NCBI RefSeq assembly: GCF_007997075.1
Contig: NZ_VORS01000002.1
Location: 124,001 to 188,000, forward strand
Direction of reading: 5' to 3'
Length of the DNA: 64,000 bases
Origin: Polaribacter sp. IC073
GTDB lineage: Bacteria > Bacteroidota > Bacteroidia > Flavobacteriales > Flavobacteriaceae
Shown: positions 9,030-17,553 of the stretch, one piece after another
Position numbering within the stretch: position 1 is the stretch's first letter
How the letters are laid out: each line of letters opens with the position of its first letter
Made by a program: the position numbers and the translations under genes
Notes under the pieces: generated by a model
Told to the model about the DNA's origin: nothing
Databases searched by the model: none
What the model saw: the letters and a program-made list of their open reading frames with translations, nothing else

Positions 9030-9968
9030 ATGAATTTTAAATATTACATTAAGAAAATCAGCAATATACTCATACGAAAGCCGCATTTATTTGTTTCTAA
9101 TTTTTTAAATAAATATATACTTCAAAAAAATTTAAAGAAAGGCATATTAGCTATAACTTTAAATAATTCTAATGGTTTAGGGGCAAAACTTATACATGCT
9201 CTAGAGTTAATGGCAATTTGTGATAAGTACAACCTAAGTCCAATGATAAAGTTTACAGGATCTTTTGATCATAAAAAAGAAGATGTTTTTGATGCTTTTT
9301 TTGAAATAAAAACTTCAATAAAAATTTCAAAAGTTAAATATGCTGAAGTTAATAATATTAATACTGTTTTAAAATATTCGGCATCCCTAGAAAGCGTTCC
9401 TTTAAATATTAACTACTCTCATTTTTTAATAAACAAATATATTAGAGTAAAAGATGATGTTAAAAAAGAAATACAAGATTTTGTTGATAAAAACTTTATT
9501 AAGAGAGAGGTATTAGGTGTACATTTTAGAGGAACTGATAAATTTTCTGAAGCTCCTAGAAAGAATTATGAATTTGTAAAAAATAATATTTCTCATTATT
9601 TAAAAAAATATCCAAAGACAAACTCTATATTCGTTTCATCAGATGAAAATAATTTTATTAAATTTTTAAAGGAAAGTTCTATTCAAATAAAAGTATTTAG
9701 TAGAGATGATTTATTTAGGTCAGATAATTCTGATCCTGTGCATTTTAGTAAAAATAATGTTATTGAAATTAATAGAGAAGCTTTGGTGAGTATGTTGTTA
9801 TTATCTAATTGTAATACAATACTGAAAACAGCATCTATTTTAAGTTCAGTATCAAAACTATTTGAACCTAAAGTTAGAGTGTTTTTAATAAGTAAACAAT
9901 TTGATGAGCATAGGTGGTTTCCTGAAAAGGAATTGATAAAAGAAAATATTTTAGATCCTGTTGAATAA
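9030..9968 (+). CDS. Putative fucosyltransferase-like protein (NodZ/O-FucT-like)
   Basis: A 312-residue protein whose central GVHFRGTDKFSEAPRKNY resembles the HxRxTDK donor-binding motif of NodZ-type alpha-1,6-fucosyltransferases. A later SILSSVSKLF could be the third conserved motif, which binds GDP-fucose. The N-terminal GLGAKLIHALELMAI also fits the family, where a GGLGNQL-like opening is common. The assignment rests on motif shape only. The gene is among the most AT-rich of the locus and is separated from the next gene by about 120 bp, unusual in this compact cluster, which suggests that it was recently inserted. Confidence 0.45.
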   Translation: MNFKYYIKKISNILIRKPHLFVSNFLNKYILQKNLKKGILAITLNNSNGLGAKLIHALELMAICDKYNLSPMIKFTGSFDHKKEDVFDAFFEIKTSIKISKVKYAEVNNINTVLKYSASLESVPLNINYSHFLINKYIRVKDDVKKEIQDFVDKNFIKREVLGVHFRGTDKFSEAPRKNYEFVKNNISHYLKKYPKTNSIFVSSDENNFIKFLKESSIQIKVFSRDDLFRSDNSDPVHFSKNNVIEINREALVSMLLLSNCNTILKTASILSSVSKLFEPKVRVFLISKQFDEHRWFPEKELIKENILDPVE

Positions 9969-10090
9969 TCAATTTTATTGTAGGGGTAAAAAAACTAAAA
10001 AAGGAAGATTGGGAGAAATTAATATAAGAAATAATTATTTTGATAATTACCCTATTTCTACAAACAAAATAAAAGGACTAAAAAAATATA

Positions 10091-11152
10091 ATGAAAAAGG
10101 TAGCAATAATTTGTAACTACATTTTAAGACCTGATAGAATTGGTGGTATGGATCGATTTTTTGAATTGTTTGATACGCGATTAAAAGAAAAAGGATATAC
10201 AGTAGATTGGTTTTTTACAGATTATTTGGCTTTTGATTTTTATAGAAATTTAAATATTACAAGCGCTGAAAATTTATCAGTAGAAAAAAAGTTTTTGGAT
10301 GTTTCTTTTAACCAAAATTATGATGTTATAATTACACATTTCACAGAATTATGCACTCAGTTTTACAAAGAAGTTAAAGTAAATAACCCTAATTCTTATG
10401 TAATAGCCGTAGACCATAACCCTAGACCTTTAGATGGTTTTTCGTTAAAAAAGAGAATTAAAAAAAGAATAGCAGGTTTTTTGTACGGTACATATATCAA
10501 TCAATTTATAGGGGTTTCTAAATATACTGTCAACCATATTTTAAATGATTATGGTCACTTTTTAAAAAAGAAAACGAAAGTTATATTCAATGGTATTGAT
10601 ACGGATGTTTTTGTAAAGAGAACACAAGAAAATAAAAATAAATTTATTGTTGCTTCTCATTTAAGACCTTCAAAAGGAATTCAAGATTTACTCAAAGCTT
10701 TAAGTTATATAGATATAAATCTATTGAATAAGGTTGCGGTAGATATTTATGGTGAAGGTGAATATAAAGAAGAATTAGAAAAGTTAACCAATCAATATAA
10801 TTTACAAAAAATAGTTTCTTTTAAAGGGAGTTCTTCTAAATTAAATGAATTGTTCTGTAATTATAGCTATATGATTCAGCCGACCTATATGGAATGCTTT
10901 AGCTTATCAATTTTAGAGAGTTTATCTGCAAATATTCCTGTAATTACAACTACGGTTGGAGGAAATTTAGAAGTGGTAGAAAATAATAAAAATGGATATA
11001 TATACAGCCCAGGAGATTGCAAAGCTTTGTCATTCATTCTAGAAAATATTATTACAGAGAAAACTACTGTAATAGAAAATACTTCAGATTTAATTATAGA
11101 AGACTATAATTTGGTAAAAATGATTACTAGTCATATAAATTTATTGCCATGA
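10091..11152 (+). CDS. Glycosyltransferase family 4
   Basis: A GT-B retaining glycosyltransferase of 353 residues. The N-terminal acceptor domain contains GGMDRFFELFD. The junction IFNGIDTDVF is near residue 160. The C-terminal Glyco_transf_1 domain begins with VASHLRPSKGIQDLLKAL and contains the E-x7-E motif in MECFSLSILE followed by VITTTVGGNLEVV. It acts at the cytoplasmic face on lipid-linked glycan. The following gene starts four bases before this one ends. Donor sugar is not predictable. The roughly 120 bp before it contains no gene I can support. Confidence 0.85.
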   Translation: MKKVAIICNYILRPDRIGGMDRFFELFDTRLKEKGYTVDWFFTDYLAFDFYRNLNITSAENLSVEKKFLDVSFNQNYDVIITHFTELCTQFYKEVKVNNPNSYVIAVDHNPRPLDGFSLKKRIKKRIAGFLYGTYINQFIGVSKYTVNHILNDYGHFLKKKTKVIFNGIDTDVFVKRTQENKNKFIVASHLRPSKGIQDLLKALSYIDINLLNKVAVDIYGEGEYKEELEKLTNQYNLQKIVSFKGSSSKLNELFCNYSYMIQPTYMECFSLSILESLSANIPVITTTVGGNLEVVENNKNGYIYSPGDCKALSFILENIITEKTTVIENTSDLIIEDYNLVKMITSHINLLP

Positions 11153-12285
11153 AGTTAGCTTTCATCACACCAGAATATCCTATCGCTAGTTTTGAAGGGA
11201 ATATTGGAGGAATTGGTACTTTTACAAAGAATTTGGCGGAACAATTGGTTACAAAGAATTATGGAGTTACAGTTTTTATCCACAGTCAATCTATTGAAGG
11301 GATTTTTATTGAAAATGGAGTTGAAGTTCACTTAGTAAAAAAGAAGACTTTTAAAGGGGGGACTTGGTTTACTAATAGAAGATATTTTAATAAATATGTA
11401 AATAGCCTTATTATTCAAAAAAAAATTGATGTAATAGAAGCTCCAGAATGGACTGGTTTTACTGCCTTTATGAAGTTTAAATGTCCGTTAGTAATAAGAT
11501 TGCACGGTTCGGATACCTATTTTTGTGATTTAGAACATAGACAAGTAAAAGCTAAAAATAAATTTTTTGAAAGAAAAGCTTTAAAAGGCGCTGATAAGAT
11601 TGTTGGTGTTAGTAATTTTGTAGCAGAAAGAACCCAAGAACTGTTTCAGTTAAATAAGAATATTGATGTAATTCATAATACAATAAATACAACTTTATTT
11701 ACGCCGAATCATAAACAAATAAAATCAAAATCCTTATTATATTTTGGAACAATTATAAGAAAAAAAGGAGTTTTAGAAATAGCGAAAGCATTTAATAAAA
11801 TAATAGAGCGAGATGCTACGATTACTTTATGTTTGTTAGGTAGAGATACTAAAGATGTTGTCTCTAATGGTTCTACAATAACTCTCTTTAAAGAATTACT
11901 TTCTGAAAAAGCACAAAAAAAGGTTACCTTTTTAAACGCAGTACCCTATAAAGAAGTTATAAAATACGTTCAGCAGTCAGAAATTATTTTATTACCAAGT
12001 TTTGCTGAAGCTTTTCCTATGACTTGGTTAGAAGCCATGGCTCTAGAAAAAAAGTTGGTGACTTCTAATATTGGTTGGGCAAAAGAATTGATGGTTGATG
12101 GTGAAACGGGGTACACAATAAATCCTACAAATACAAATGAGTTTGCTGCTAAAATTTTAGCATTGTTAAATGACAAGGAAAAAGCGGATGAAATGGCAAA
12201 AGCAGCAAGAAATAGAATTATAACTAAATTTGATTTTGAAGAAATTTTTAAAAAAAATATAAAACTTTATAAAAACTTAGTATGA
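11149..12285 (+). CDS. Glycosyltransferase family 4
   Basis: A 378-residue GT-B enzyme. The start FITPEYP and GGIGTFTKNLAEQL are characteristic of GT4 N-terminal domains. RLHGSDTYF is an acceptor-side motif, VIHNTINTTLF marks the interdomain linker, and YFGTIIRKKGVLEIAKAF opens the donor domain. The E-x7-E motif is in AEAFPMTWLEAMALEKKLV. It overlaps both neighbours by four bases (ATGA and similar junctions), which indicates a single translationally coupled operon. Its role is inferred to be addition of one sugar of the repeat unit. Confidence 0.87.
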   Translation: MKLAFITPEYPIASFEGNIGGIGTFTKNLAEQLVTKNYGVTVFIHSQSIEGIFIENGVEVHLVKKKTFKGGTWFTNRRYFNKYVNSLIIQKKIDVIEAPEWTGFTAFMKFKCPLVIRLHGSDTYFCDLEHRQVKAKNKFFERKALKGADKIVGVSNFVAERTQELFQLNKNIDVIHNTINTTLFTPNHKQIKSKSLLYFGTIIRKKGVLEIAKAFNKIIERDATITLCLLGRDTKDVVSNGSTITLFKELLSEKAQKKVTFLNAVPYKEVIKYVQQSEIILLPSFAEAFPMTWLEAMALEKKLVTSNIGWAKELMVDGETGYTINPTNTNEFAAKILALLNDKEKADEMAKAARNRIITKFDFEEIFKKNIKLYKNLV

Positions 12286-13835
12286 TTATTCTATTTCATA
12301 ATGGTATTAAACCTTTAAAGTATTTAGACTTAGCGACAAAAGAAGAGTTTTCTTGTACAGAGAAAACCATTCAAAAATCTTTATTTAAGTTGTCTACAAC
12401 GTATCCAAAAGAACTACTAATTTGGTGTAATTTAAAGTTAAAATCTTTTATAAATTACTCAGAAATTAAGTTCATATTTCAGCATGAACTAATTTTGGCA
12501 AGTTATGGGATTAATAAGTTAGGGGATGTTTCTAGTAATATAGGATATGTAGATCAGCATTGTTTTATAAATGTTAAAAAAGAAGTTCAATACCCAACCT
12601 GGATAATGTCTGGCGATATTGGAGGTACTTATGCCAGTATTATTCAACAATCAAAAGAAATCATAACTCTTTCTCAACCTTTTGGTTTATACTTATCAAG
12701 TTTAGCAAAACTAAGCATGCCAAAAGGATTGTTTTGTTATTCTGCACCAATGCTATTAAAAGGAGATTTTAGGAACATAAAAATAAAGGCAGATTCAACA
12801 AATAAATTGTTATTTAAATTTGTAAAAAGACATTATAAAATTCAGTGGATTTTTATCTTATTTTTTTGCTTGATGTATTACCAACATAAAATTTATTTAG
12901 CGAGTTTATGTACGAGTTTGTTTGCGAAAAAGTTAGGTGCAAATAAGATAAACTTTAAAAGTATACATCTTGTATCAACAAAAAGTAACATAACAAAGGA
13001 AGACTTTACGGTAGATGTGTTAATACCAACCTTAGGTAGAAAAGAGCATTTAAAAAATGTATTGAAGGATTTGTCTAAACAAACTTTACTTCCTGAAAAA
13101 GTAATTATAGTTGAACAAAACGGTTTAGAAAATTCAGTTTCGGAATTGGATTACTTAAATAATAATTGGCCGTTCAAAATAGATCACACATTTATTCATC
13201 AACTAGGTGCTTGTAACGCTAGAAACATAGCGTTGTCTAAAGTAACTTCTAATTGGGTGTTTTTTGCTGATGATGATATCAGGTTTGAAAAAGATTTGTT
13301 AGACAAATCACTTGAATATATTAATATGTTTGGAGCTTCTAGCATTACTATTAGTTGTTTACAAGAAGGAGAATTAGAGAATAATAAGACTCATTTTCAA
13401 TGGAGTGGCTTTGGAACCAATGCTTCTTTTGTTGAAAACAAATATATATATAATTGTAGCTTTAAATCTGAACATGAATTTGGTTATGGTGAAGATAATG
13501 ACTTTGGAATGCAGTTGCGAAATAAAGGGTGTGAAAATTTATATATTCCATATATTAAAATGCTGCACTTAAAAGCACCTATTGGTGGTTTTAGAGCTAA
13601 GATCTATCCAGAATGGGAAAAAGAAATTGTAGTTCCGAAACCATCACCAACGGTAATGGCTTATAACTTAAAGCATTTAACTAAAGAACAATTAGATGGT
13701 TATAAATTTTTACTATTTGTGAAGTTCTATAAAAAACAACATATTAAAAATCCTGTTACATATTATAAAAGTTTTAAAAAACGTTGGAACATGAGTGTAA
13801 AATGGGCTACTAAACTAATGAAATATGAAGTTTAG
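12282..13835 (+). CDS. Two-part protein: unknown N-terminal domain plus GT2 glycosyltransferase
   Basis: The 517-residue product has a C-terminal GT2 domain from about residue 247. Its marks are VDVLIPTLGRKEHLKNVL, VIIVEQNG, GACNARNIAL, FFADDDIRF and, near residue 405, the acidic GYGEDNDFGMQLR that resembles the catalytic ED segment. The first 240 or so residues match nothing I know. They contain one hydrophobic stretch near 190-205 (IQWIFILFFCLMYY) that could anchor the enzyme. The domain might be a second catalytic or acceptor-recognition module. The stop lies 11 bp inside the next gene. A GT role is well supported; the N-terminal function is not. Confidence 0.75.
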   Translation: MIILFHNGIKPLKYLDLATKEEFSCTEKTIQKSLFKLSTTYPKELLIWCNLKLKSFINYSEIKFIFQHELILASYGINKLGDVSSNIGYVDQHCFINVKKEVQYPTWIMSGDIGGTYASIIQQSKEIITLSQPFGLYLSSLAKLSMPKGLFCYSAPMLLKGDFRNIKIKADSTNKLLFKFVKRHYKIQWIFILFFCLMYYQHKIYLASLCTSLFAKKLGANKINFKSIHLVSTKSNITKEDFTVDVLIPTLGRKEHLKNVLKDLSKQTLLPEKVIIVEQNGLENSVSELDYLNNNWPFKIDHTFIHQLGACNARNIALSKVTSNWVFFADDDIRFEKDLLDKSLEYINMFGASSITISCLQEGELENNKTHFQWSGFGTNASFVENKYIYNCSFKSEHEFGYGEDNDFGMQLRNKGCENLYIPYIKMLHLKAPIGGFRAKIYPEWEKEIVVPKPSPTVMAYNLKHLTKEQLDGYKFLLFVKFYKKQHIKNPVTYYKSFKKRWNMSVKWATKLMKYEV

Positions 13836-14817
13836 TCTAATAATTTGTACCTATATGAGGCCTACAGCTTTAATTACGTTGTTAAGGTCTGTTATTTTAC
13901 AATCAAATTATCCAACTGAAATTTTGATTATAGATGGTTCTATAGACAATTTAACAAAGTATATTTTAAAGGAGCATACATTTGAAAATTTAGTTTACTT
14001 TAAAGTTTTACCAGAAGAAAGAGGCTTAACAAAACAGCGCAATTTTGGAATTGAAAAAGTAGCTGACAATATTGATGTGGTTTGTTTTTTAGATGATGAT
14101 ACTTCATTAGATCAAAATTATTTTAAACACTTAATTGAAACTTATAAATTTTATCCTAAAGCTTTGGCCGTGGGTGGTTATATTATGAATGAGATCAAAT
14201 GGGAAAAAACAGAGGAATACAATGTTCATCAGTTTTATTATGATGGTTGGGTTAGAAAAGAAAGTTCGAGGTTTAAATTAAGAAAAAAACTAGGCTTATT
14301 AGACAATACAGCACCAGGATGGATGCCAAAGTTCTCTAATGGAAGGTCTATTGGGTTTTTACCGCCAAGTAACAAGGTTTACCGAGTTGAGCAAATAATG
14401 GGAGGAGTTGCCTCATACAGAATAGAGGTTTTTAAAGACTTTTCATTTTCAAAATATTTTGAGGGATATGGTTTGTATGAAGATGCTGATTTTTCTTTGC
14501 GATTGGCAAAAAAAGGAGAAGTATACATAAATACGGCAGCACAAATAGAACACCACCACGATACTGCAGGTAGGCCCAATCAATTTCAATATGGTAAAAT
14601 GGTTACTAGAAATGGCTGGTATGTTTGGAGGGTTAAATATCCAAAACCACAAATTATTGCTCGTATTAAATGGAATCTAATAGCAGTTGTGTTAATGAGT
14701 ATTAGGTTTACCAATATAATAACTACAAACAGAAAGAAAGAAGCTTTTACAGAAGCTTTAGGCAGAGGTTATGGTTTATTTTCATTAGTTTTAAACAAAC
14801 CAAAAATAGAAAGATGA
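13825..14817 (+). CDS. Glycosyltransferase family 2
   Basis: A 330-residue GT-A enzyme. It opens with FSLIICTYMRPTALITLL, followed by ILIIDGSID and ERGLTKQRNFGI. The metal-binding motif is CFLDDDTSLD near residues 92-101, and GYGLYEDADFSLRLAKKGE supplies the catalytic acidic residues. The C-terminus is basic with a hydrophobic stretch (LIAVVLMSIRF) that may contact the membrane. It overlaps the previous gene by 11 bp and the next by four. Donor and acceptor are unknown. Confidence 0.87.
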   Translation: MKFSLIICTYMRPTALITLLRSVILQSNYPTEILIIDGSIDNLTKYILKEHTFENLVYFKVLPEERGLTKQRNFGIEKVADNIDVVCFLDDDTSLDQNYFKHLIETYKFYPKALAVGGYIMNEIKWEKTEEYNVHQFYYDGWVRKESSRFKLRKKLGLLDNTAPGWMPKFSNGRSIGFLPPSNKVYRVEQIMGGVASYRIEVFKDFSFSKYFEGYGLYEDADFSLRLAKKGEVYINTAAQIEHHHDTAGRPNQFQYGKMVTRNGWYVWRVKYPKPQIIARIKWNLIAVVLMSIRFTNIITTNRKKEAFTEALGRGYGLFSLVLNKPKIER

Positions 14818-15362
14818 AATATAAAGAAGATATAAATAGGTACAAAAGTTATAATAAAAGTAATAATGTTTTTTTTCTTATCTTATGTACTCAAGGCCTT
14901 TGGGTATTATTTTTCTATAGAGTTTTTAACAATTTATATATATCTAAAATTCCATCTTTTTTAAAAAAAACTATGTTATTTTTTTATATACCAATTCAGA
15001 AATCTATGGAGTGTTTTACCGGTATCTCCATACCATACTCGGCTTCTATTGGTGAAGGGTTCTATATAGGTCATTTCGGAAATATTATTATTCATCCTAA
15101 TTCTGTAATTGGAACTAATTGCAATATATCTCAAGGAGTAACCATTGGTGTGAGTGGAAGAGGAGATAAAAGGGGGACTCCTATAATTGGTAACAATAAT
15201 TATATTGGTGCTAATGCTGTTGTAGCTGGTAAAATTATAATAGGTAATAATTGTGTTATCGCAGCAAATTCTTTGGTTATAGAAAACTTAAGTGATAATT
15301 CTACTGTTATGGGCGTTCCTGCAAAAGTTATTAATAATTTAGGTTCTAAAGGATATATTTAA
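14814..15362 (+). CDS. Serine acetyltransferase-like hexapeptide-repeat O-acetyltransferase
   Basis: A left-handed beta-helix acyltransferase of 182 residues. The hexapeptide repeats run from about residue 80: GEGFYIGHFGNIIIHPNS, IGTNCNISQGVTIG, IGNNNYIGANAVVAGK, IGNNCVIAANSLV. It ends with the VMGVPAKVI tail common to sugar and serine acetyltransferases. The N-terminal region has hydrophobic helices (FFLILCTQGLWVLFFYRVF), as in CysE-like proteins of polysaccharide loci. It probably O-acetylates a sugar in the glycan, possibly the nonulosonic acid, rather than making cysteine, given its location between glycosyltransferases. That substrate is inference. Confidence 0.8.
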   Translation: MKYKEDINRYKSYNKSNNVFFLILCTQGLWVLFFYRVFNNLYISKIPSFLKKTMLFFYIPIQKSMECFTGISIPYSASIGEGFYIGHFGNIIIHPNSVIGTNCNISQGVTIGVSGRGDKRGTPIIGNNNYIGANAVVAGKIIIGNNCVIAANSLVIENLSDNSTVMGVPAKVINNLGSKGYI

Positions 15363-16483
15363 TGAGATTTTTAATTATTTCTGATGCACCTGTTTTAAAA
15401 AAAGAGAATAAATTATTTTCTTATGCTCCCTACGTAAATGAAATGAAATTATGGATAAAACATTTTGAGGATGTTGTTCTTGTTTCTCCAACAAAATATA
15501 ATAAAGAGTTATTAGTTGAATCATTTGATAGAAACTTGAAAGTATCTTCTATACCTTCAATATCGTTAATTTCATTTTTAGAAATACTAAAGAGTGTTTT
15601 AGTTTTACCTTATATTTTGTTTAAACTTTTTTTGAATATGTATATGTCAGATCATATTCATATAAGGAGTCCCGGTAGTATAGGACTTTTAGCATGCTTT
15701 GTGCAAATTTTCTTTCCATTTACACCAAAAACAGCAAAATATGCGGGAAACTGGGATCCAAAAAGTAAACAACCATTAAGTTATAAAATTCAAAAATGGA
15801 TACTTTCTAACACCTTTTTAACTAGAAAAATGAAGGTATTGGTGTATGGAAATTGGCCTTTACAAACTAAAAATATTATTCCTTTTTTTACAGCGAGCTA
15901 TTCTCAAAATGAAATTGAAGCGGTTTCTAAAAAAGAGTTAAAAGACCTTATTAGGTTAATTTATGTAGGTGGATTAACAGTAGGCAAACAACCATTATTA
16001 AGTGTACAAACCATCCATGAGTTAATTAATAAAGGCTACCAGGTTCAATTAGATATCTATGGTGATGGTATAATGAGAAATGAAGTAGAAAACTATGTAA
16101 AATCCAACCAATTAGAAAAAAGCATTTTCTTACATGGAAATCAACCCAAAAATGTTGTAAAAGAAGCATATAAAGAGGCTCATTTTTTATTATTTATATC
16201 AAAGTCAGAAGGTTGGCCTAAAGTAGTTGCTGAAGCTATGTTTTGGAAGTGTTTGCCAATTTCTTCAAAAGTATCTTGTGTACCTTATATGTTAGATGAT
16301 GGAAGTAGAGGTTCTTTAGTAGAGGCAAATGTGAGTAAAGAGGCTTTAGTTAAAATAATAATTGAGTATATTAAGAACGAAAATATCTATCAAAAAGAAG
16401 TTTTAGCGGCACAAAACTGGGCTCAGAGCTACACTTTAGATACCTTTGAAGCAGAAATACAGAATATACTATTAGATGCGTAA
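15362..16483 (+). CDS. Glycosyltransferase family 4
   Basis: A 373-residue GT-B enzyme with a divergent N-terminal domain that begins MRFLIISDAPVL and includes hydrophobic stretches around residues 70-95. The donor domain starts at RLIYVGGLTVGKQPLLSV. The E-x7-E motif is in SEGWPKVVAEAMFWKCLPI, followed by VPYMLDDGSRG. It begins one base into the stop of the acetyltransferase and overlaps the following gene by eight bases. It is assigned to glycan repeat-unit assembly by context. Confidence 0.82.
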   Translation: MRFLIISDAPVLKKENKLFSYAPYVNEMKLWIKHFEDVVLVSPTKYNKELLVESFDRNLKVSSIPSISLISFLEILKSVLVLPYILFKLFLNMYMSDHIHIRSPGSIGLLACFVQIFFPFTPKTAKYAGNWDPKSKQPLSYKIQKWILSNTFLTRKMKVLVYGNWPLQTKNIIPFFTASYSQNEIEAVSKKELKDLIRLIYVGGLTVGKQPLLSVQTIHELINKGYQVQLDIYGDGIMRNEVENYVKSNQLEKSIFLHGNQPKNVVKEAYKEAHFLLFISKSEGWPKVVAEAMFWKCLPISSKVSCVPYMLDDGSRGSLVEANVSKEALVKIIIEYIKNENIYQKEVLAAQNWAQSYTLDTFEAEIQNILLDA

Positions 16484-17552
16484 AGTCGGAGTTATACAAG
16501 TAATCGATTCTCTAAATACTGGTGGAGCAGAGGTTTTGGCAGTTAATATTGCAAATTCTTTGTCACAAAAGGGTTTAAATTCTCATATGTGTGCTACTAG
16601 AAAAGAAGGAGACTTAAAAGATAATATTGATAGGTCTGTTGGTTATTTATTTCTAAATAGACAAAAAGTAATAGATATAAAGGCTTTTATTAATTTTAGA
16701 AAATATACAAAAGCAAATAACATAAGTATTGTGCATGCCCATGCGACGTCCTTTTTTTTTGCCGTTTGTATGAAACTGATTCATTGGAAATTAAAAATCG
16801 TTTGGCATGATCATTATGGTAAAAGTCAAGATTTAAGTTTAAGACCTTCGGCTGTTTTAAAAATAAGTTCTTTTTTTTTAAATACGATTATTTCTGTAAA
16901 TAACGATTTAAAAGATTGGGCACAACATAAACTATTTTGTAAAGATGTGTTATTTTTAAACAATTTTGCGTTGTTTCGTAATCTTGATGAGGAAACTACT
17001 TTGCAAGGAAGTGGTGGTAATAGAATAATTCATCTTGCTGCATTTAGAGTGCAAAAAGATCACGAAAATTTAATCAATGCTTTTCTGTCATTTTTAAAAA
17101 GAAACCCTACTTGGACGTTACATTTAGTAGGACAATTAAACAATACGGCATACTCTCGTAAAATACTTCAATTGATAAAAGATTTAAAATTAGAAAAGCA
17201 TATTTTTGTTTATGATTCTTGTTTAGATATTAAGCATATTTTAAAACAAAGTAACATTGGGGTTTTGTCTTCAAAATCTGAAGGACTGCCTTTAGCTTTA
17301 TTAGAATATGGATTGGCTAAATTACCTGTTGTGGTAACAAATGTTGGCGAATGTGCTAAAGTTGTAGAGAATAACAAGTCAGGAATTGTGGTAACTTCTA
17401 ATAATAGTTTAGAATTGGAAGAAGCCCTACATATTTTAGCGAACTCTAAAGAAAAAAGAGTTTTATTTGGTGAACAGCACCATAAAAATGTTACAGAGAA
17501 ATACTCTGAAGAAAAATTTATGAATCAATTATTAAAAATATATACTCGCTAA
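16476..17552 (+). CDS. Glycosyltransferase family 4
   Basis: A 358-residue GT-B enzyme. The classic GT4 opening VIQVIDSLNTGGAEVLAVNIANSL is near the start, and HAHATSFFF and WHDHYGKSQ lie in the acceptor domain. The donor domain begins IIHLAAFRVQKDHENLINAF. The E-x7-E motif is in SEGLPLALLEYGLAKLPVV, followed by TNVGECAKVV. It overlaps the previous coding region by eight bases, an internal ATG start that implies coupling. The sugar is unknown. Confidence 0.87.
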   Translation: MRKVGVIQVIDSLNTGGAEVLAVNIANSLSQKGLNSHMCATRKEGDLKDNIDRSVGYLFLNRQKVIDIKAFINFRKYTKANNISIVHAHATSFFFAVCMKLIHWKLKIVWHDHYGKSQDLSLRPSAVLKISSFFLNTIISVNNDLKDWAQHKLFCKDVLFLNNFALFRNLDEETTLQGSGGNRIIHLAAFRVQKDHENLINAFLSFLKRNPTWTLHLVGQLNNTAYSRKILQLIKDLKLEKHIFVYDSCLDIKHILKQSNIGVLSSKSEGLPLALLEYGLAKLPVVVTNVGECAKVVENNKSGIVVTSNNSLELEEALHILANSKEKRVLFGEQHHKNVTEKYSEEKFMNQLLKIYTR

Positions 17553-17553
17553 C

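Noticed and set aside
9961..10116. A 51-codon open frame starting at a TTG in the gap between the NodZ-like gene and the GT4 gene
   Set aside because: It overlaps the start of the GT4 gene in another frame, has no recognisable motif, and its Lys/Asn-rich text is what AT-rich DNA gives by chance. I could not identify it as a remnant of any family.
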